A DNA stretch of 64,000 bases. It comes from an uncultured Caulobacterales bacterium. Lineage in GTDB: Bacteria; Pseudomonadota; Alphaproteobacteria; Caulobacterales; Caulobacteraceae. Positions 42,701-51,044 of the stretch are shown one piece after another. Position 1 is the first letter of the stretch; each line of letters opens with the position of its first letter. The position numbers and the translations under genes were made by a program. The stretch is taken from positions 1-64,000 of the forward strand of contig CAIUMD010000055.1 in the NCBI GenBank assembly GCA_903900155.1. Direction: 5' to 3'. Under the pieces are notes generated by a model that saw nothing but the letters and a program-made list of their open reading frames with translations, had not been told where the DNA came from and searched no databases.

Positions 42701-43348
42701 TTCCTGAAGTTCGAACTGGACAGCTATCTGCGCGCGCGGGGCGGCGACGTCCTGGACGAGCAGCCGCTCTACAAGGTCGAGGGCCAGCCCTACGTCTATT
42801 ATCGCAAGGGCTCGCTGGTCATGTACCGGCTCCAGGACCAGCTGGGCGAGGAGACGGTCAATCGCGCCCTGCGCAAGCTGATCGCCGACCACGCCTTCAA
42901 GGGCGCGCCGTACCCGATCACCACCGACTTCCTGACGATCCTCCGCGCCGAGGCGCCGGCCGACAAGCAGGCCCTGATCACCGACCTGTTCGAGAAGATC
43001 ACCCTGTACGATCTGAAGACCAAGTCGGCGGTGGTCAAGAAGCGCGCCGACGGCAAGTTCGACGTCACGGTCACGGTCGACGCGGTCAAGAAGTACGCCG
43101 ACGGCAAGGGCAAGGAGACGCCGGCCGCGTTGAACGAGACCATGGACATCGGTCTCTTCACCGCCAGGCCGGGCGACAAGGGTTTCGACGCCAAGAACGT
43201 GGTGGCCTATCAGCGCCGGCCGATCCGGTCGGGCGTCCAGACCTTCACCTTCACGACGGCCAAGGCCCCGACCTTCGCCGGCATCGACCCCTACAACACC
43301 GTCATCGACCGCAACGGCGACGACAACACGGTCAAGGTCGGCCCGTGA
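39761..43348 (+). CDS. ABC transporter permease fused to M1 family aminopeptidase domain
   Basis: Multiple N-terminal TM segments; C-terminal VGAHEIGHQWWAHQ (HExxH) M1 motif; adjacent ABC ATPase. Confidence 0.93.
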   Translation: MFRKIAGFELRYQLKSPVFWVVAVIFFLLTFGAATIDQIQIGGGGNIHRNAPFAIAQTHLILSIFYMFVTTAFVANVVVRDDETGFGPILRSTRVKKFDYLYGRFTGAFLAAAISFLVVPLAIWIGSFMPWLDPERLGPNDLHAYLFAYFALALPSILLTSALFFALATVTRSMMWTYVGVIAFMVLWIIANIALDRPEYEKIAAYWEPLGTAAYGLVAKYWTASERNSLVPPLSGVLLFNRVFVIVLSAVFLVAAHGLFRFQSADLSGQRKVKKSKKAEDDASPPALAGPLPQPVFDRKTAWAQLVMRTRLDMGQVFKSPAYFVLLALGLANAMGSLWFATEAGRYGGVLYPVTRVLLQPLLGSFGLIPMIIAIYYSGELVWREREKKTHEIIDATPVPDWAFVAPKTLAISLVLVSTLLVSVVAAIVSQVFHGYFKFELEKYLLWYVLPQAVDWILLAVFAVFLQAISPHKFIGWGLMVIYMVTTITFVNLGFEHKLYNYGAVTDTPFSDMNGLGKFWIGAWWLRAYWSAFALILLVAAYGLWRRGTGTRLLPRLRRLPLRLTGGAGILAGGALVAFVALGGFIYMNTNVWNDYRTRIDGEKWQADYEKTLLPFENTPQPKIVAMTLDVDVRPHEPSVETKGSYVFENRTGAALKEIHVRFDRDLQVKGLSIEGARPKKTFETFNYRIFAFDTPMAPGERRKMSFITLRAQRGFPNSGQERRVVDNGTFVNNLEIAPILGMSRDGLLQDRAKRRKYGLPPERRMAKLGDAPSRQFNGLRKDADFVTSDITVSTEADQTPIAPGYKVSDTVKGDRRIARFVTEAPIMPFVSIQSARYKVAEETYKGVRLAVYYDPQHTWNIDRMKQSMKRSLDYMGTNFSPYQFRQLRFQEFPDYAQFAQSFANTIPWSEGMFFISDYRDPTKIDMVTYVGAHEIGHQWWAHQVIGADQQGGAMLSETFAQYSALMVMKRTYGEPQIRRFLKFELDSYLRARGGDVLDEQPLYKVEGQPYVYYRKGSLVMYRLQDQLGEETVNRALRKLIADHAFKGAPYPITTDFLTILRAEAPADKQALITDLFEKITLYDLKTKSAVVKKRADGKFDVTVTVDAVKKYADGKGKETPAALNETMDIGLFTARPGDKGFDAKNVVAYQRRPIRSGVQTFTFTTAKAPTFAGIDPYNTVIDRNGDDNTVKVGP

Positions 43349-43770
43349 GCGATGCGGATATCAAGATGGACGCAGGCGCGCTGAACGCGTTCCTGCGTCG
43401 CGCCTTTCCCGACATCGATCCCGAGCACATCGCCTCGGTGGTCGAGGTCGGGCCGGGGCGGGCGCTGCTGAAGCTGCCGCATCTGTCGCGGCATCTGCGC
43501 CCCGGCGGCGTGATATCGGGGCCGACCCTGATGGGCCTGGCCGACACGGCGGCCTATGCCGTGCTCCTGGCGCACATCGGCGAGGTGGCCATGGCGGTGA
43601 CCACCGCGCTGAACATCCATTTCCTGAGGGGGTGCCAGCCCGGCGATCTCTACGCCGAGGCGACCCTGCTCAAGCTCGGCCGCCGCATCGCGACGGCCGA
43701 TGTCCTGATGTGGACGGAAGGCCGCGAGCGAGCGGCCGCGAAAGCGACCGTCGCCTACGCCATTCCCTAG
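43345..43770 (+). CDS. PaaI family thioesterase (GTG start)
   Basis: RPGGVISGPTLMGLADTAAYAVLLAHIGEVAMAVTTALNIHFLRGC hotdog-fold motifs. Confidence 0.87.
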   Translation: MSDADIKMDAGALNAFLRRAFPDIDPEHIASVVEVGPGRALLKLPHLSRHLRPGGVISGPTLMGLADTAAYAVLLAHIGEVAMAVTTALNIHFLRGCQPGDLYAEATLLKLGRRIATADVLMWTEGRERAAAKATVAYAIP

Positions 43771-43776
43771 AAGGCC

Positions 43777-44409
43777 TCAGCGCCCTTCCTTGGCCTTGGC
43801 GACGTCCTCGCCGGTGTCGAAGCCCTTCTTCAGGCCTTCGGCCATGTTCAGGTGCTCCTGCACCTTCGGAGCCGTGGCGGCGGCGAAAGCCTTGATGGCC
43901 GGGGTGTCGCCGTCCTGGGCGTAGCGCTGCAGCAGGTTCAGGGCCGCCTGGTGGGCGTCGACCTGGCCGTCGGCGTACTTCTTGTCAAAGTCCTTGGCGT
44001 CGGCCTTGTTCAGGTCGTCCAGCTTGGACTGCATATCCGCCGACAGCATGGTCGGCAGGGTGATCGCGGCGCCCGAAGCGGCGATCGCCGACTTCAGCGC
44101 CTCGCTGGTCTTCATGTGCGCCTTCTCCATGTCCATGGCGAACTTCTTCACCGAAGCGTTGGTCGAGCGCTTGGCCGCGACCTTGGCGGCTTCGATCTCG
44201 AACATGTCGCTGTCGGCGGCCTTCATGGCGAAGACGTCGGCCTTGGTCTCGTCGGCCGGGGTCGGCACGGTGGCGGCGGGGTTGGCGTCCGGCGTGGCGG
44301 CCTGCTCTGCCGGGGTTGCAGCGCCCTTGGTTTCATCGGCCTTCTGGCCGCAAGCGGCGACGCTCAGCGCGGCGATGGCGGCGCCGACAATCAGAAAATG
44401 ACGGGTCAT
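43777..44409 (-). CDS. DUF4142 domain-containing lipoprotein
   Basis: Signal/lipobox-like N-terminus (SVAACGQK); KKFAMDMEKAHMKTSEALK. Confidence 0.85.
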   Translation of the reverse strand: MTRHFLIVGAAIAALSVAACGQKADETKGAATPAEQAATPDANPAATVPTPADETKADVFAMKAADSDMFEIEAAKVAAKRSTNASVKKFAMDMEKAHMKTSEALKSAIAASGAAITLPTMLSADMQSKLDDLNKADAKDFDKKYADGQVDAHQAALNLLQRYAQDGDTPAIKAFAAATAPKVQEHLNMAEGLKKGFDTGEDVAKAKEGR

Positions 44410-44529
44410 GGCTGTCTTTCCCTGGGGTTCTTTTTGTAGAGGAATAAAAGGCGGCGCCGCGGTTCGCCGTCGTGCTCAATAAAACATCACGGGGCCGTGA
44501 ACGGTTCCGATCGACGGGGGATAATCGCC

Positions 44530-45726
44530 ATGACCCAAGGCCCGCTTGCCGGACTGCGCGTGATCGAAATGGGCTCCCTGATCGCCGGACCGTTCTGCGG
44601 CCAGGTGCTGGGCGACTTCGGCGCCGAGGTCATCAAGATCGAGGACCCCAAGGTCGGCGATCCGATGCGCCAGTGGGGGCGCTCCAAGCCCAAGGGGCTG
44701 TCGCCCTGGTGGCCGGTGATCGGCCGCAACAAGAAGTCCGTCACCGTCGACCTGCGCACGGACGAAGGCCGCGACATCGCCCGCGCCCTGATCGCCACGG
44801 CCGACGTGGTGGTCGAGAACTTCCGCCCCGGCGCCCTGGAGAAGTGGGGCATGGGCTATGAGGACCTGGCCAAGACTAATCCCGGCCTGGTCATGGCGCG
44901 GGTGTCCGGGTTCGGACAGACGGGTCCCTATTCGAAGCGCGCCGGCTACGCCCTGGTCGGCGAGGCCATGGGCGGCCTGCGCCACATCACCGGCGAGCCG
45001 GACCGCAACCCGGCTCGCGCCGGCATCTCGATCGGCGACAGCCTGTCGGGCCTGAACGCCGCCCTGGGCGTGATGATGGCCCTGCACGCTCGCCAGCGCA
45101 CCGGCAAGGGCCAGGTTGTCGACACGGCCATCTATGAGAGCGTGCTGACGGTGATGGAGAACCTGATCACCGAATACGACCTCACCGGCTATGTCCGCGA
45201 GCGCTCCGGCGCCGTGCTGCCCGGCATCGCGCCGTCCAACGTCTACCCGACCAGGAGCGGCGAGCTCGTCCTGATCGGCGCCAACCAGGACACCCTGTTC
45301 AAGCGTCTGTGCGACCTGATGGGCCGGCCCGACCTGGCCGAGGACGTCCGCTATCGCGACCATGCCGCGCGCGGCGCCCACCAGCATGAGCTCGACGCCC
45401 GCATCGCCGCCTGGACGGCCGACCAGGACATCGACGACCTGCTGATCAAGCTTCAGGACGCGGGCCTGGCGACGGGCCGGATCTACCGCGCGCCGGACAT
45501 GATCGACGACCCGCAGTTCGTGGCGCGCGAGTCGATCGTGACCGTGGCCCATCCGGTGTTTGGCCAGCTGAAGATGCAGAATGCCTTCCCGAGGCTGACG
45601 GAGACGCCCGGCGGCGTGCGGTGGCCGGGACCGACGCTGGGGGAGCATACCGAGGCGGTGCTGACCGAGGTCGTGGGGATGAGCGCCGAGGCGGTCGAGG
45701 GGCTCAGGACACGCGGCGTGATCTGA
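44530..45726 (+). CDS. CaiB/BaiF family CoA-transferase
   Basis: GPLAGLRVIEMGSLIAGPFCGQVLGDFGAEVIKIEDP. Confidence 0.95.
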   Translation: MTQGPLAGLRVIEMGSLIAGPFCGQVLGDFGAEVIKIEDPKVGDPMRQWGRSKPKGLSPWWPVIGRNKKSVTVDLRTDEGRDIARALIATADVVVENFRPGALEKWGMGYEDLAKTNPGLVMARVSGFGQTGPYSKRAGYALVGEAMGGLRHITGEPDRNPARAGISIGDSLSGLNAALGVMMALHARQRTGKGQVVDTAIYESVLTVMENLITEYDLTGYVRERSGAVLPGIAPSNVYPTRSGELVLIGANQDTLFKRLCDLMGRPDLAEDVRYRDHAARGAHQHELDARIAAWTADQDIDDLLIKLQDAGLATGRIYRAPDMIDDPQFVARESIVTVAHPVFGQLKMQNAFPRLTETPGGVRWPGPTLGEHTEAVLTEVVGMSAEAVEGLRTRGVI

Positions 45727-45732
45727 GGGGCC

Positions 45733-45826
45733 GTCCTCGTCCTTCGACAGGCTCAGGATGAGGACTGCTTTTAGCTCGGCGCATCATTAGAAACCTTATC
45801 CTGAGCCTGTCGAAGGACGAGGTTTC
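45733..45826. repeat. Interspersed inverted repeat family A (copy 3)
   Basis: GTCCTCGTCCTTCGACAGGCTCAGGATGAGGAC ... TTATCCTGAGCCTGTCGAAGGACGAGGTTTC. Confidence 0.92.
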
Positions 45827-45833
45827 GGGCCCG

Positions 45834-46280
45834 TTACAACCCCATCCGGAAATACACCACCCGCTCGGTCTCCTCGAACCCGACCGCCTGGTGAAATGCG
45901 TGGCTTTCGGCGTTATCGGCCAGCGCATCCGAGGCCAGTTCGGCACACCCCATCGCCCGGCCCCAGTCGGCGACCGCCGCGCACAGCGACCGTCCGACCT
46001 CGGCCTTGCGATAGGCCGGCCGCACATACAGCCCCTCGATGAACGCCACCGGCGAGGTCTCGCAGCCGTTGACATAGTCGTGGCGCAGGGCGGCCTCGAT
46101 GAAGCCGGCGATCGCGCCGTCCGGCGTTTCGGCGACGAAAGTCGCGAAGGTCTCGGGCTGCTCCAGCGTCTGCGCGGCCTCGGCGCGATGCTCGGCGGCC
46201 GAACTCTCGTCCGGCCACAGGTCGAAGCGCAGCTGCGCCCAGGCGTCGAGGTCCTGCGGACAAGCCGGCCGAATGATCAT
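45834..46280 (-). CDS. GNAT acetyltransferase resembling AAC(6')-I type aminoglycoside acetyltransferases
   Basis: DLDAWAQLRFDLWPDES..EHRAEA..FIEAALRHDYVNGCETSPVAFIEGLYVRPAYRK..ASDALADNAESHAFHQAVGFEETERVVYFRMGL. Confidence 0.85.
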   Translation of the reverse strand: MIIRPACPQDLDAWAQLRFDLWPDESSAAEHRAEAAQTLEQPETFATFVAETPDGAIAGFIEAALRHDYVNGCETSPVAFIEGLYVRPAYRKAEVGRSLCAAVADWGRAMGCAELASDALADNAESHAFHQAVGFEETERVVYFRMGL

Positions 46281-48115
46281 GCCCGCCCCGTGACCCCGGC
46301 GACCGCCCGGGCGATCTGGTGGACGTTGTAGGGCTTGCGCACGATCGGGGCGTCGAAGCCCATCGGGGCGGCCTTGTCGGCATAGCCGGTGGCGAACACG
46401 AACGGGCGGCCGATGGTGCGCAGGATCTCGGCGACCGGGGCCACCGACTGGCCGTTCAGGTCGGCGTCCAGCACCGCCACGTCGAACGGCAGCTCGACCA
46501 TCGACAGCGCTTCGCTGAGTTCGGCCGCGCAGCCGACCACCTCGACGCCGGCGTCTTCCAGGCCCGCTTCCAGCTCCAGGGCGAGCAGCAGGCTGTCCTC
46601 GACGATCAGCACCTTCAGGCCCGCTATGGCGCCCGGACGGACGGTCTCGTCGGCGGCGACCACGGTCTCGACGATGCGTTCGGGGGCGACCTGGGCCTCT
46701 TCGACCAGCGGGGCGTCGGCCAGGGCCTCGGCCGCGCCCTGGATCATCGCCGTGACGCCGCTGGGCTTGTAGGTGATGTGGGCCGAGCCGCCCAGTTCGC
46801 GGCCGGCGACGTCCTCGATCAGGGTGGCGCCGAAGCCCTTGGTCGCGGGCGCGACGGCCGGCGGACCGCCGGTCTCCAGCCACTCCAGCGCGAAGCCGCC
46901 CTCGGGCGTACGCCGCCAGACGACCTCGACCTTGCCGTTCTCGGTCGACAGCGAGCCGTAGCGCACGGCGTTGACCGCCAGCTCGTGCAGGGCCAGCGAC
47001 AGGGCGGCCGCCGCGCGGGGCGTCAGGAACATCTCGGGCCCGTCCCAGCGGGTCTGGGTCGGCGACAGGCCGCCCAGCTCGGCGGCGGCGATCCGCGCCA
47101 GGGTCGCGCCGCGCCAGCGGGCGGCGCTGAGCAGGTCGTGGGCCGAGCTCATCGACTTCAGCCGCGCGGCGAAGGTCTTGAGGAACACGTCCAGCGAGGC
47201 CGACTTGCGGGCCGACTGGGCCGCCACCGACTGGACGACGGCCAGCAGGTTCTTGATGCGGTGGTCCAGCTCGGCGACCAGGTTCTCGCGCTGGGCTTCT
47301 TCGGCCTTGCGCTCGGTGATGTCCTGGACGACGCCGATCAGATAGGCCGGCTCGTTGTCCGCCCCCATCACGATCACGCCCGAACCATGGTTCCAGGTCT
47401 CGCGGCCGTCAGGGCCCGGCGGTCGGCGATATTCGATGTCGTAGCGGCCTGTTTCCTTCAGCTGGCCGTTGATGAAGTCCGGCGCCCATTCCTTGTCTTC
47501 GGGGTGCAGGTAGTCGAACAGCACCATCCCGTTCTCGCCGGGCGCCTCGCCGGGCTCGATGTTCGAGATCTTGGCCAGGCGGGGGCTGACCTTGATGACG
47601 TCGCGTTTGATGTCCCACTCGAACTCGCCGAAATTGGCGGCCGAGATGGCCAGCTCCAGGCGCTCGCTCTCCAGGTTGGGGGAGGTGCAGGGCTTGGCCG
47701 CCAAGCCGGTTGCGGCCAGGTCCGCCAGGTCCTCAAGGGCGGCCAGATCCTCGTCCGAGGCGGGGCCGGCCAGGCCGGGGCCCTCGACCACCAGGGCGCC
47801 GATCGCATGGCCATGGACGTCGCGGACGGGGACGGCCAGGCCGACGGGGCCGTTGGCGGCCACCACCTGGGCGGCCAGGTCGCCGTCGCGCGGCGCCTCG
47901 GGGCCGGCATAGCCGACATAGGCCTTGCGCCAGACCCGGTCCTTGTCGACCAGGGCGAGGGCGGCCTTAGGGGCGTCGAACAGCTTGGCCGCCAGACGGG
48001 CGAAGCGCAGGAACTGCGGCGCGTTCGTCGCGCCGTCCAGGATGTCCAAGGCCTTCAAGGCGTTGAGACGGGCGGCTTCCTGACTGTCGTCGGTGACGAT
48101 GGGGGCGTCCTCCAT
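46277..48115 (-). CDS. HWE-family sensor histidine kinase with GAF, PAS and C-terminal receiver domains
   Basis: ENLVAELDHRIKNLLAVVQSVAAQSAR; C-terminal VLIVEDSLLLALELE receiver-like segment. Confidence 0.93.
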   Translation of the reverse strand: MEDAPIVTDDSQEAARLNALKALDILDGATNAPQFLRFARLAAKLFDAPKAALALVDKDRVWRKAYVGYAGPEAPRDGDLAAQVVAANGPVGLAVPVRDVHGHAIGALVVEGPGLAGPASDEDLAALEDLADLAATGLAAKPCTSPNLESERLELAISAANFGEFEWDIKRDVIKVSPRLAKISNIEPGEAPGENGMVLFDYLHPEDKEWAPDFINGQLKETGRYDIEYRRPPGPDGRETWNHGSGVIVMGADNEPAYLIGVVQDITERKAEEAQRENLVAELDHRIKNLLAVVQSVAAQSARKSASLDVFLKTFAARLKSMSSAHDLLSAARWRGATLARIAAAELGGLSPTQTRWDGPEMFLTPRAAAALSLALHELAVNAVRYGSLSTENGKVEVVWRRTPEGGFALEWLETGGPPAVAPATKGFGATLIEDVAGRELGGSAHITYKPSGVTAMIQGAAEALADAPLVEEAQVAPERIVETVVAADETVRPGAIAGLKVLIVEDSLLLALELEAGLEDAGVEVVGCAAELSEALSMVELPFDVAVLDADLNGQSVAPVAEILRTIGRPFVFATGYADKAAPMGFDAPIVRKPYNVHQIARAVAGVTGRA

Positions 48116-48250
48116 GATTCGACCTTAGACCCGCTTCGCGTTTGGCGCGAGCCGGTTTGGGCCCACTTTTGTCGGCCCCCTATTTTTGTCTGGCCTTTGG
48201 CCCGGGCTGTGGATTCCCGTGTGGTGAAGCTTGTCGACCTTGAGTATCTT

Positions 48251-48276
48251 GGAACCGCAGCGCTAAGCTCGGCGTT
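48251..48276 (+). promoter_or_regulatory. EcfG/SigT-type promoter
   Basis: GGAAC-N17-CGTT upstream of 48333. Confidence 0.75.
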
Positions 48277-48332
48277 GACGGGGCGCAGCTTCAGCGCCTC
48301 CAGTTTAGGTCGGTCGCGTCGCGAACCAGGAG

Positions 48333-48686
48333 ATGATCATGCCCGCCAGTTCCACTGCCGCCGCCAAGGAAGCCGAGAAGGCCAAGAGCGCCACCCTGGA
48401 AGCCGTCGAGCACGCCGAGCGCAGCTTCGCTCAGGCCGCCGACGCCGCTCGGGTCCAGCTGACCGAAGCCGCCAAGCGCGTCGAGAAGTCGGTGACCGAG
48501 GGCTTCGAGACCCTGCGCGCCCAGAGCCGCGCCTATACCGACACCGCCGGCCAGCAGCTGGAGGACGCCCAGCGCTACGCCAGCGAGCGCATCCGCGAAC
48601 GTCCGATCACCGCCACCCTGGCCGGTCTCGGCGTCGGCGTGCTGATCGGCCTCCTGCTCTCCGGCGGCCGCAGCAACAACCGGTGA
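48333..48686 (+). CDS. Small amphipathic protein with C-terminal TM/glycine-rich segment (DUF883/ElaB-like)
   Basis: AggAG ribosome binding site; coiled N-terminus and RERPITATLAGLGVGVLIGLLLSGGR C-terminus. Confidence 0.8.
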   Translation: MIMPASSTAAAKEAEKAKSATLEAVEHAERSFAQAADAARVQLTEAAKRVEKSVTEGFETLRAQSRAYTDTAGQQLEDAQRYASERIRERPITATLAGLGVGVLIGLLLSGGRSNNR

Positions 48687-49084
48687 TCTTCGAAAAGACC
48701 CTGATGACGCTGGCGGCGGCGGCGGCGATCGCCGCCGCCGCGGCGGTCGGCGTCGTGTCCGCCGCCTTCGCGGTCTATGCCGTGCTGGTCCCGCTGGTCT
48801 CGCCAGCGGGCGCCGCGGCGATTGTCGCGGCCGTCGCCGCGCTGATCGTCGCCGTCGCCGGCATGATCGCCGCCCGCAAGGTCGAGGGCAGCCGGAACGC
48901 GCATCACAACGCGCCGCCGCAGGCTGGTTTCGACATGACGGCGAAAGTCGTCGAGATCGTCCGTGACCGCCCGATCGTCTCGATCGGCATCGGCCTGGCC
49001 GCCGGGATCTTCGCCCTGAAGAACCCGACCCTGACCGCCGCGGTCGCCAAGGCGTTCCTGGACCCGAAGCCGCCGCAACGCTGA
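48683..49084 (+). CDS. Phage-holin-family/DUF1469-like membrane protein (GTG start)
   Basis: 4-nt overlap with upstream ORF; two hydrophobic segments; VRDRPIVSIGIGLAAGIFALKNP. Confidence 0.7.
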   Translation: MIFEKTLMTLAAAAAIAAAAAVGVVSAAFAVYAVLVPLVSPAGAAAIVAAVAALIVAVAGMIAARKVEGSRNAHHNAPPQAGFDMTAKVVEIVRDRPIVSIGIGLAAGIFALKNPTLTAAVAKAFLDPKPPQR

Positions 49085-49108
49085 TGGGGCGTTATTGGAA
49101 CGACCGAC

Positions 49109-49135
49109 CGCCGCCGGGCTCGCTCGGCGGCGTTT
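49109..49135 (+). terminator. Terminator-like hairpin
   Basis: CGCCGCCGGG CTCGC TCGGCGGCG TTT. Confidence 0.6.
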
Positions 49136-49312
49136 CTGCGCCTTAGATTTCTCTTCAGATTTTGGGGAAGCCCCAATTTTCAAAGGGAATTTCTCAACTA
49201 AAGTTGAGCGCTCCGGACCGCTTTAAAAGCTTACGCTTTGGCTCCGCGCGTTCTAGATGCCTTCCGCGCGTTCCCTTCCTCTCCATGGGAACGCCTTCCC
49301 CATGGAGTGATC

Positions 49313-49933
49313 ATGACGTACTCGCTGCCGGACCTGCCCTACGCCTATGACGCGCTGGAGCCGACCATCTCGGCCAACACGCTGCGCTTCCACCACGACA
49401 AGCACCACGCCGCCTATGTCACGGCCCTGAACGGCCTGCTGAACGGCGACGACCAGGGCTCGCTGGAAAACGTCATCAAGGGCGCCGGCCCGGGCAAGGT
49501 GTTCAACAACGCCGCCCAGGCCTGGAACCACGCCTTCTTCTGGGACGGCCTGTCGCCGACCAAGACCGCCCCGGGCGCCGACCTGGCCGCCGCCATCGAG
49601 AGCACCTTCGGCGGCCTGGACGCCCTGAAGGAAAAGTTCGTCGCCGAGGGCGTCGGCCATTTCGGCTCGGGCTGGGTGTGGCTGGTCTCGGACGCCTCGG
49701 GCGCCCTGAAGATCATCTCGACCCACGACGCCGAGAGCCCGGTCACGCAAGACCTGACCGCCCTGGTCGTCGCCGACGTCTGGGAGCACGCCTACTATCT
49801 GGACTACCAGAACCTGCGGAAGGGCTTCCTGGAAGCGGTTTTCGACAACCTGATCAACTGGACCCTCGCCGACAGCCAGTATGCGGCCGCCAAGTCGGGC
49901 GCCCAAGGCTGGGCCTATCCGGCCCCGACCTAA
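49313..49933 (+). CDS. sodB: Superoxide dismutase (Fe type)
   Basis: YSLPDLPYAYDALEPTISANTLRFHHDKHHAAYVTALNGLL; VWEHAYYLDYQNLR. Confidence 0.97.
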   Translation: MTYSLPDLPYAYDALEPTISANTLRFHHDKHHAAYVTALNGLLNGDDQGSLENVIKGAGPGKVFNNAAQAWNHAFFWDGLSPTKTAPGADLAAAIESTFGGLDALKEKFVAEGVGHFGSGWVWLVSDASGALKIISTHDAESPVTQDLTALVVADVWEHAYYLDYQNLRKGFLEAVFDNLINWTLADSQYAAAKSGAQGWAYPAPT

Positions 49934-49953
49934 GGTTTCGGCCTAAGGTTCAC

Positions 49954-49978
49954 GGAACGCCCGGGAGTCGTGGGCGTT
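49954..49978 (+). promoter_or_regulatory. EcfG/SigT-type promoter
   Basis: GGAAC-N16-CGTT upstream of 50022. Confidence 0.75.
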
Positions 49979-50021
49979 GTTTCCAAGCGAGACAACAGCC
50001 CCGACTTTTCCGGAGGAACCC

Positions 50022-50198
50022 ATGCTGAACTGGGCCGTGACCTTCCTGGTGATCGCTCTGATCGCCGCTCTGCTGGGCTTCACCAGCATCGCGGGCGCCG
50101 CGATCGGGATCGCCAAGATTCTGTTCTTCGTCTTCCTGATCCTGTTCGTGGTGTCACTGGTTGCTGGCGGCCTCCGCGGACGCGGCGCGCCGCGCTAG
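50022..50198 (+). CDS. DUF1328 small membrane protein
   Basis: [47 protein letters not shown]. Confidence 0.92.
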   Translation: MLNWAVTFLVIALIAALLGFTSIAGAAIGIAKILFFVFLILFVVSLVAGGLRGRGAPR

Positions 50199-50221
50199 GC
50201 AGGACCGATATCGAACCGACG

Positions 50222-50254
50222 AACGGCGCGGCCTTCTAGGCCGCGCCGTTTTCG
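50222..50254. terminator. Likely bidirectional terminator between convergent genes
   Basis: AACGGCGCGGCC TTCTA GGCCGCGCCGTT TTCG. Confidence 0.8.
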
Positions 50255-51039
50255 TTTCGGCGGTCGAAGGCCCAGGTGCGCCAAACATCGAACTTGCCGC
50301 GCTCATAGGCCATGGCCGCCACGCGCACGCAGTGGGGCTCGACCTCGATGACGTTGAAGCCGGGCGCGGCGCCGCGCTCGCGGTGGGACAGGGTGCCCGA
50401 ACCGACCGCATGGGTCCGACCGTCGCCGAACGGGATGGCGGTGACGAACGGCAGGTGGATATGGCCCGACAGGATGACGTCGGCGCCGGCGGCCACGAAG
50501 CGATTGGCCGCGTCGACCCCGCCATGCACCTTGGCGGTCATCGGCCCGCCCAGGATCTCCATCAGCGGGTGATGGCAGACCACCACCCGCAGGTCGCCGG
50601 CCGGCGCAGCTTCCAGCTCGCGGACGACGCGGCGGATCTGGCCGTGCGACACCGCGCCCTTCGACCAGTTCCAGCGTGCTTGAGCCACGCGGGCGCTATT
50701 GAGCGAGGCCACCGTGATGCCCGGCGCGCGCCAGGAGGCTCCGTCCTCGTCGCCGAATCGGTCTTTGAAACGGCCCCAGCCGCGGGTGAACCGCGCGAAG
50801 AGCTCGGCGGGCCCGACGAAGGGCGTGTCGTGATTGCCCGGCGCGACGATCTTGGGATCGGGCAGGCGTTTCAGCCAGGCCGCGGCCGCGTCGAACTCGG
50901 GGACCTTGCCGTCCAGGGTCAGGTCGCCGGCGGCGATGACGAGATCCGGCGCGGCCGCGACGATCCAGGCTGCGGCCGCCTCGACGGCTTCCTGGTTCTC
51001 GCCGCCGAAATGGATGTCGGAGACCTGGACCAGTTTCAT
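50236..51039 (-). CDS. Metallophosphoesterase
   Basis: MKLVQVSDIHFGG; DLVIAAGDLTLDG; VAPGNHDTPF; VCHHPL; LSGHIHLP. Confidence 0.94.
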   Translation of the reverse strand: MKLVQVSDIHFGGENQEAVEAAAAWIVAAAPDLVIAAGDLTLDGKVPEFDAAAAWLKRLPDPKIVAPGNHDTPFVGPAELFARFTRGWGRFKDRFGDEDGASWRAPGITVASLNSARVAQARWNWSKGAVSHGQIRRVVRELEAAPAGDLRVVVCHHPLMEILGGPMTAKVHGGVDAANRFVAAGADVILSGHIHLPFVTAIPFGDGRTHAVGSGTLSHRERGAAPGFNVIEVEPHCVRVAAMAYERGKFDVWRTWAFDRRNENGAA

Positions 51040-51044
51040 GGACT

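Noticed and set aside
44409-44530. SigT-type promoter for the DUF4142 lipoprotein
   Set aside because: GTTCC is present at about 44503 but no AACG at the required 16-17 nt spacing.
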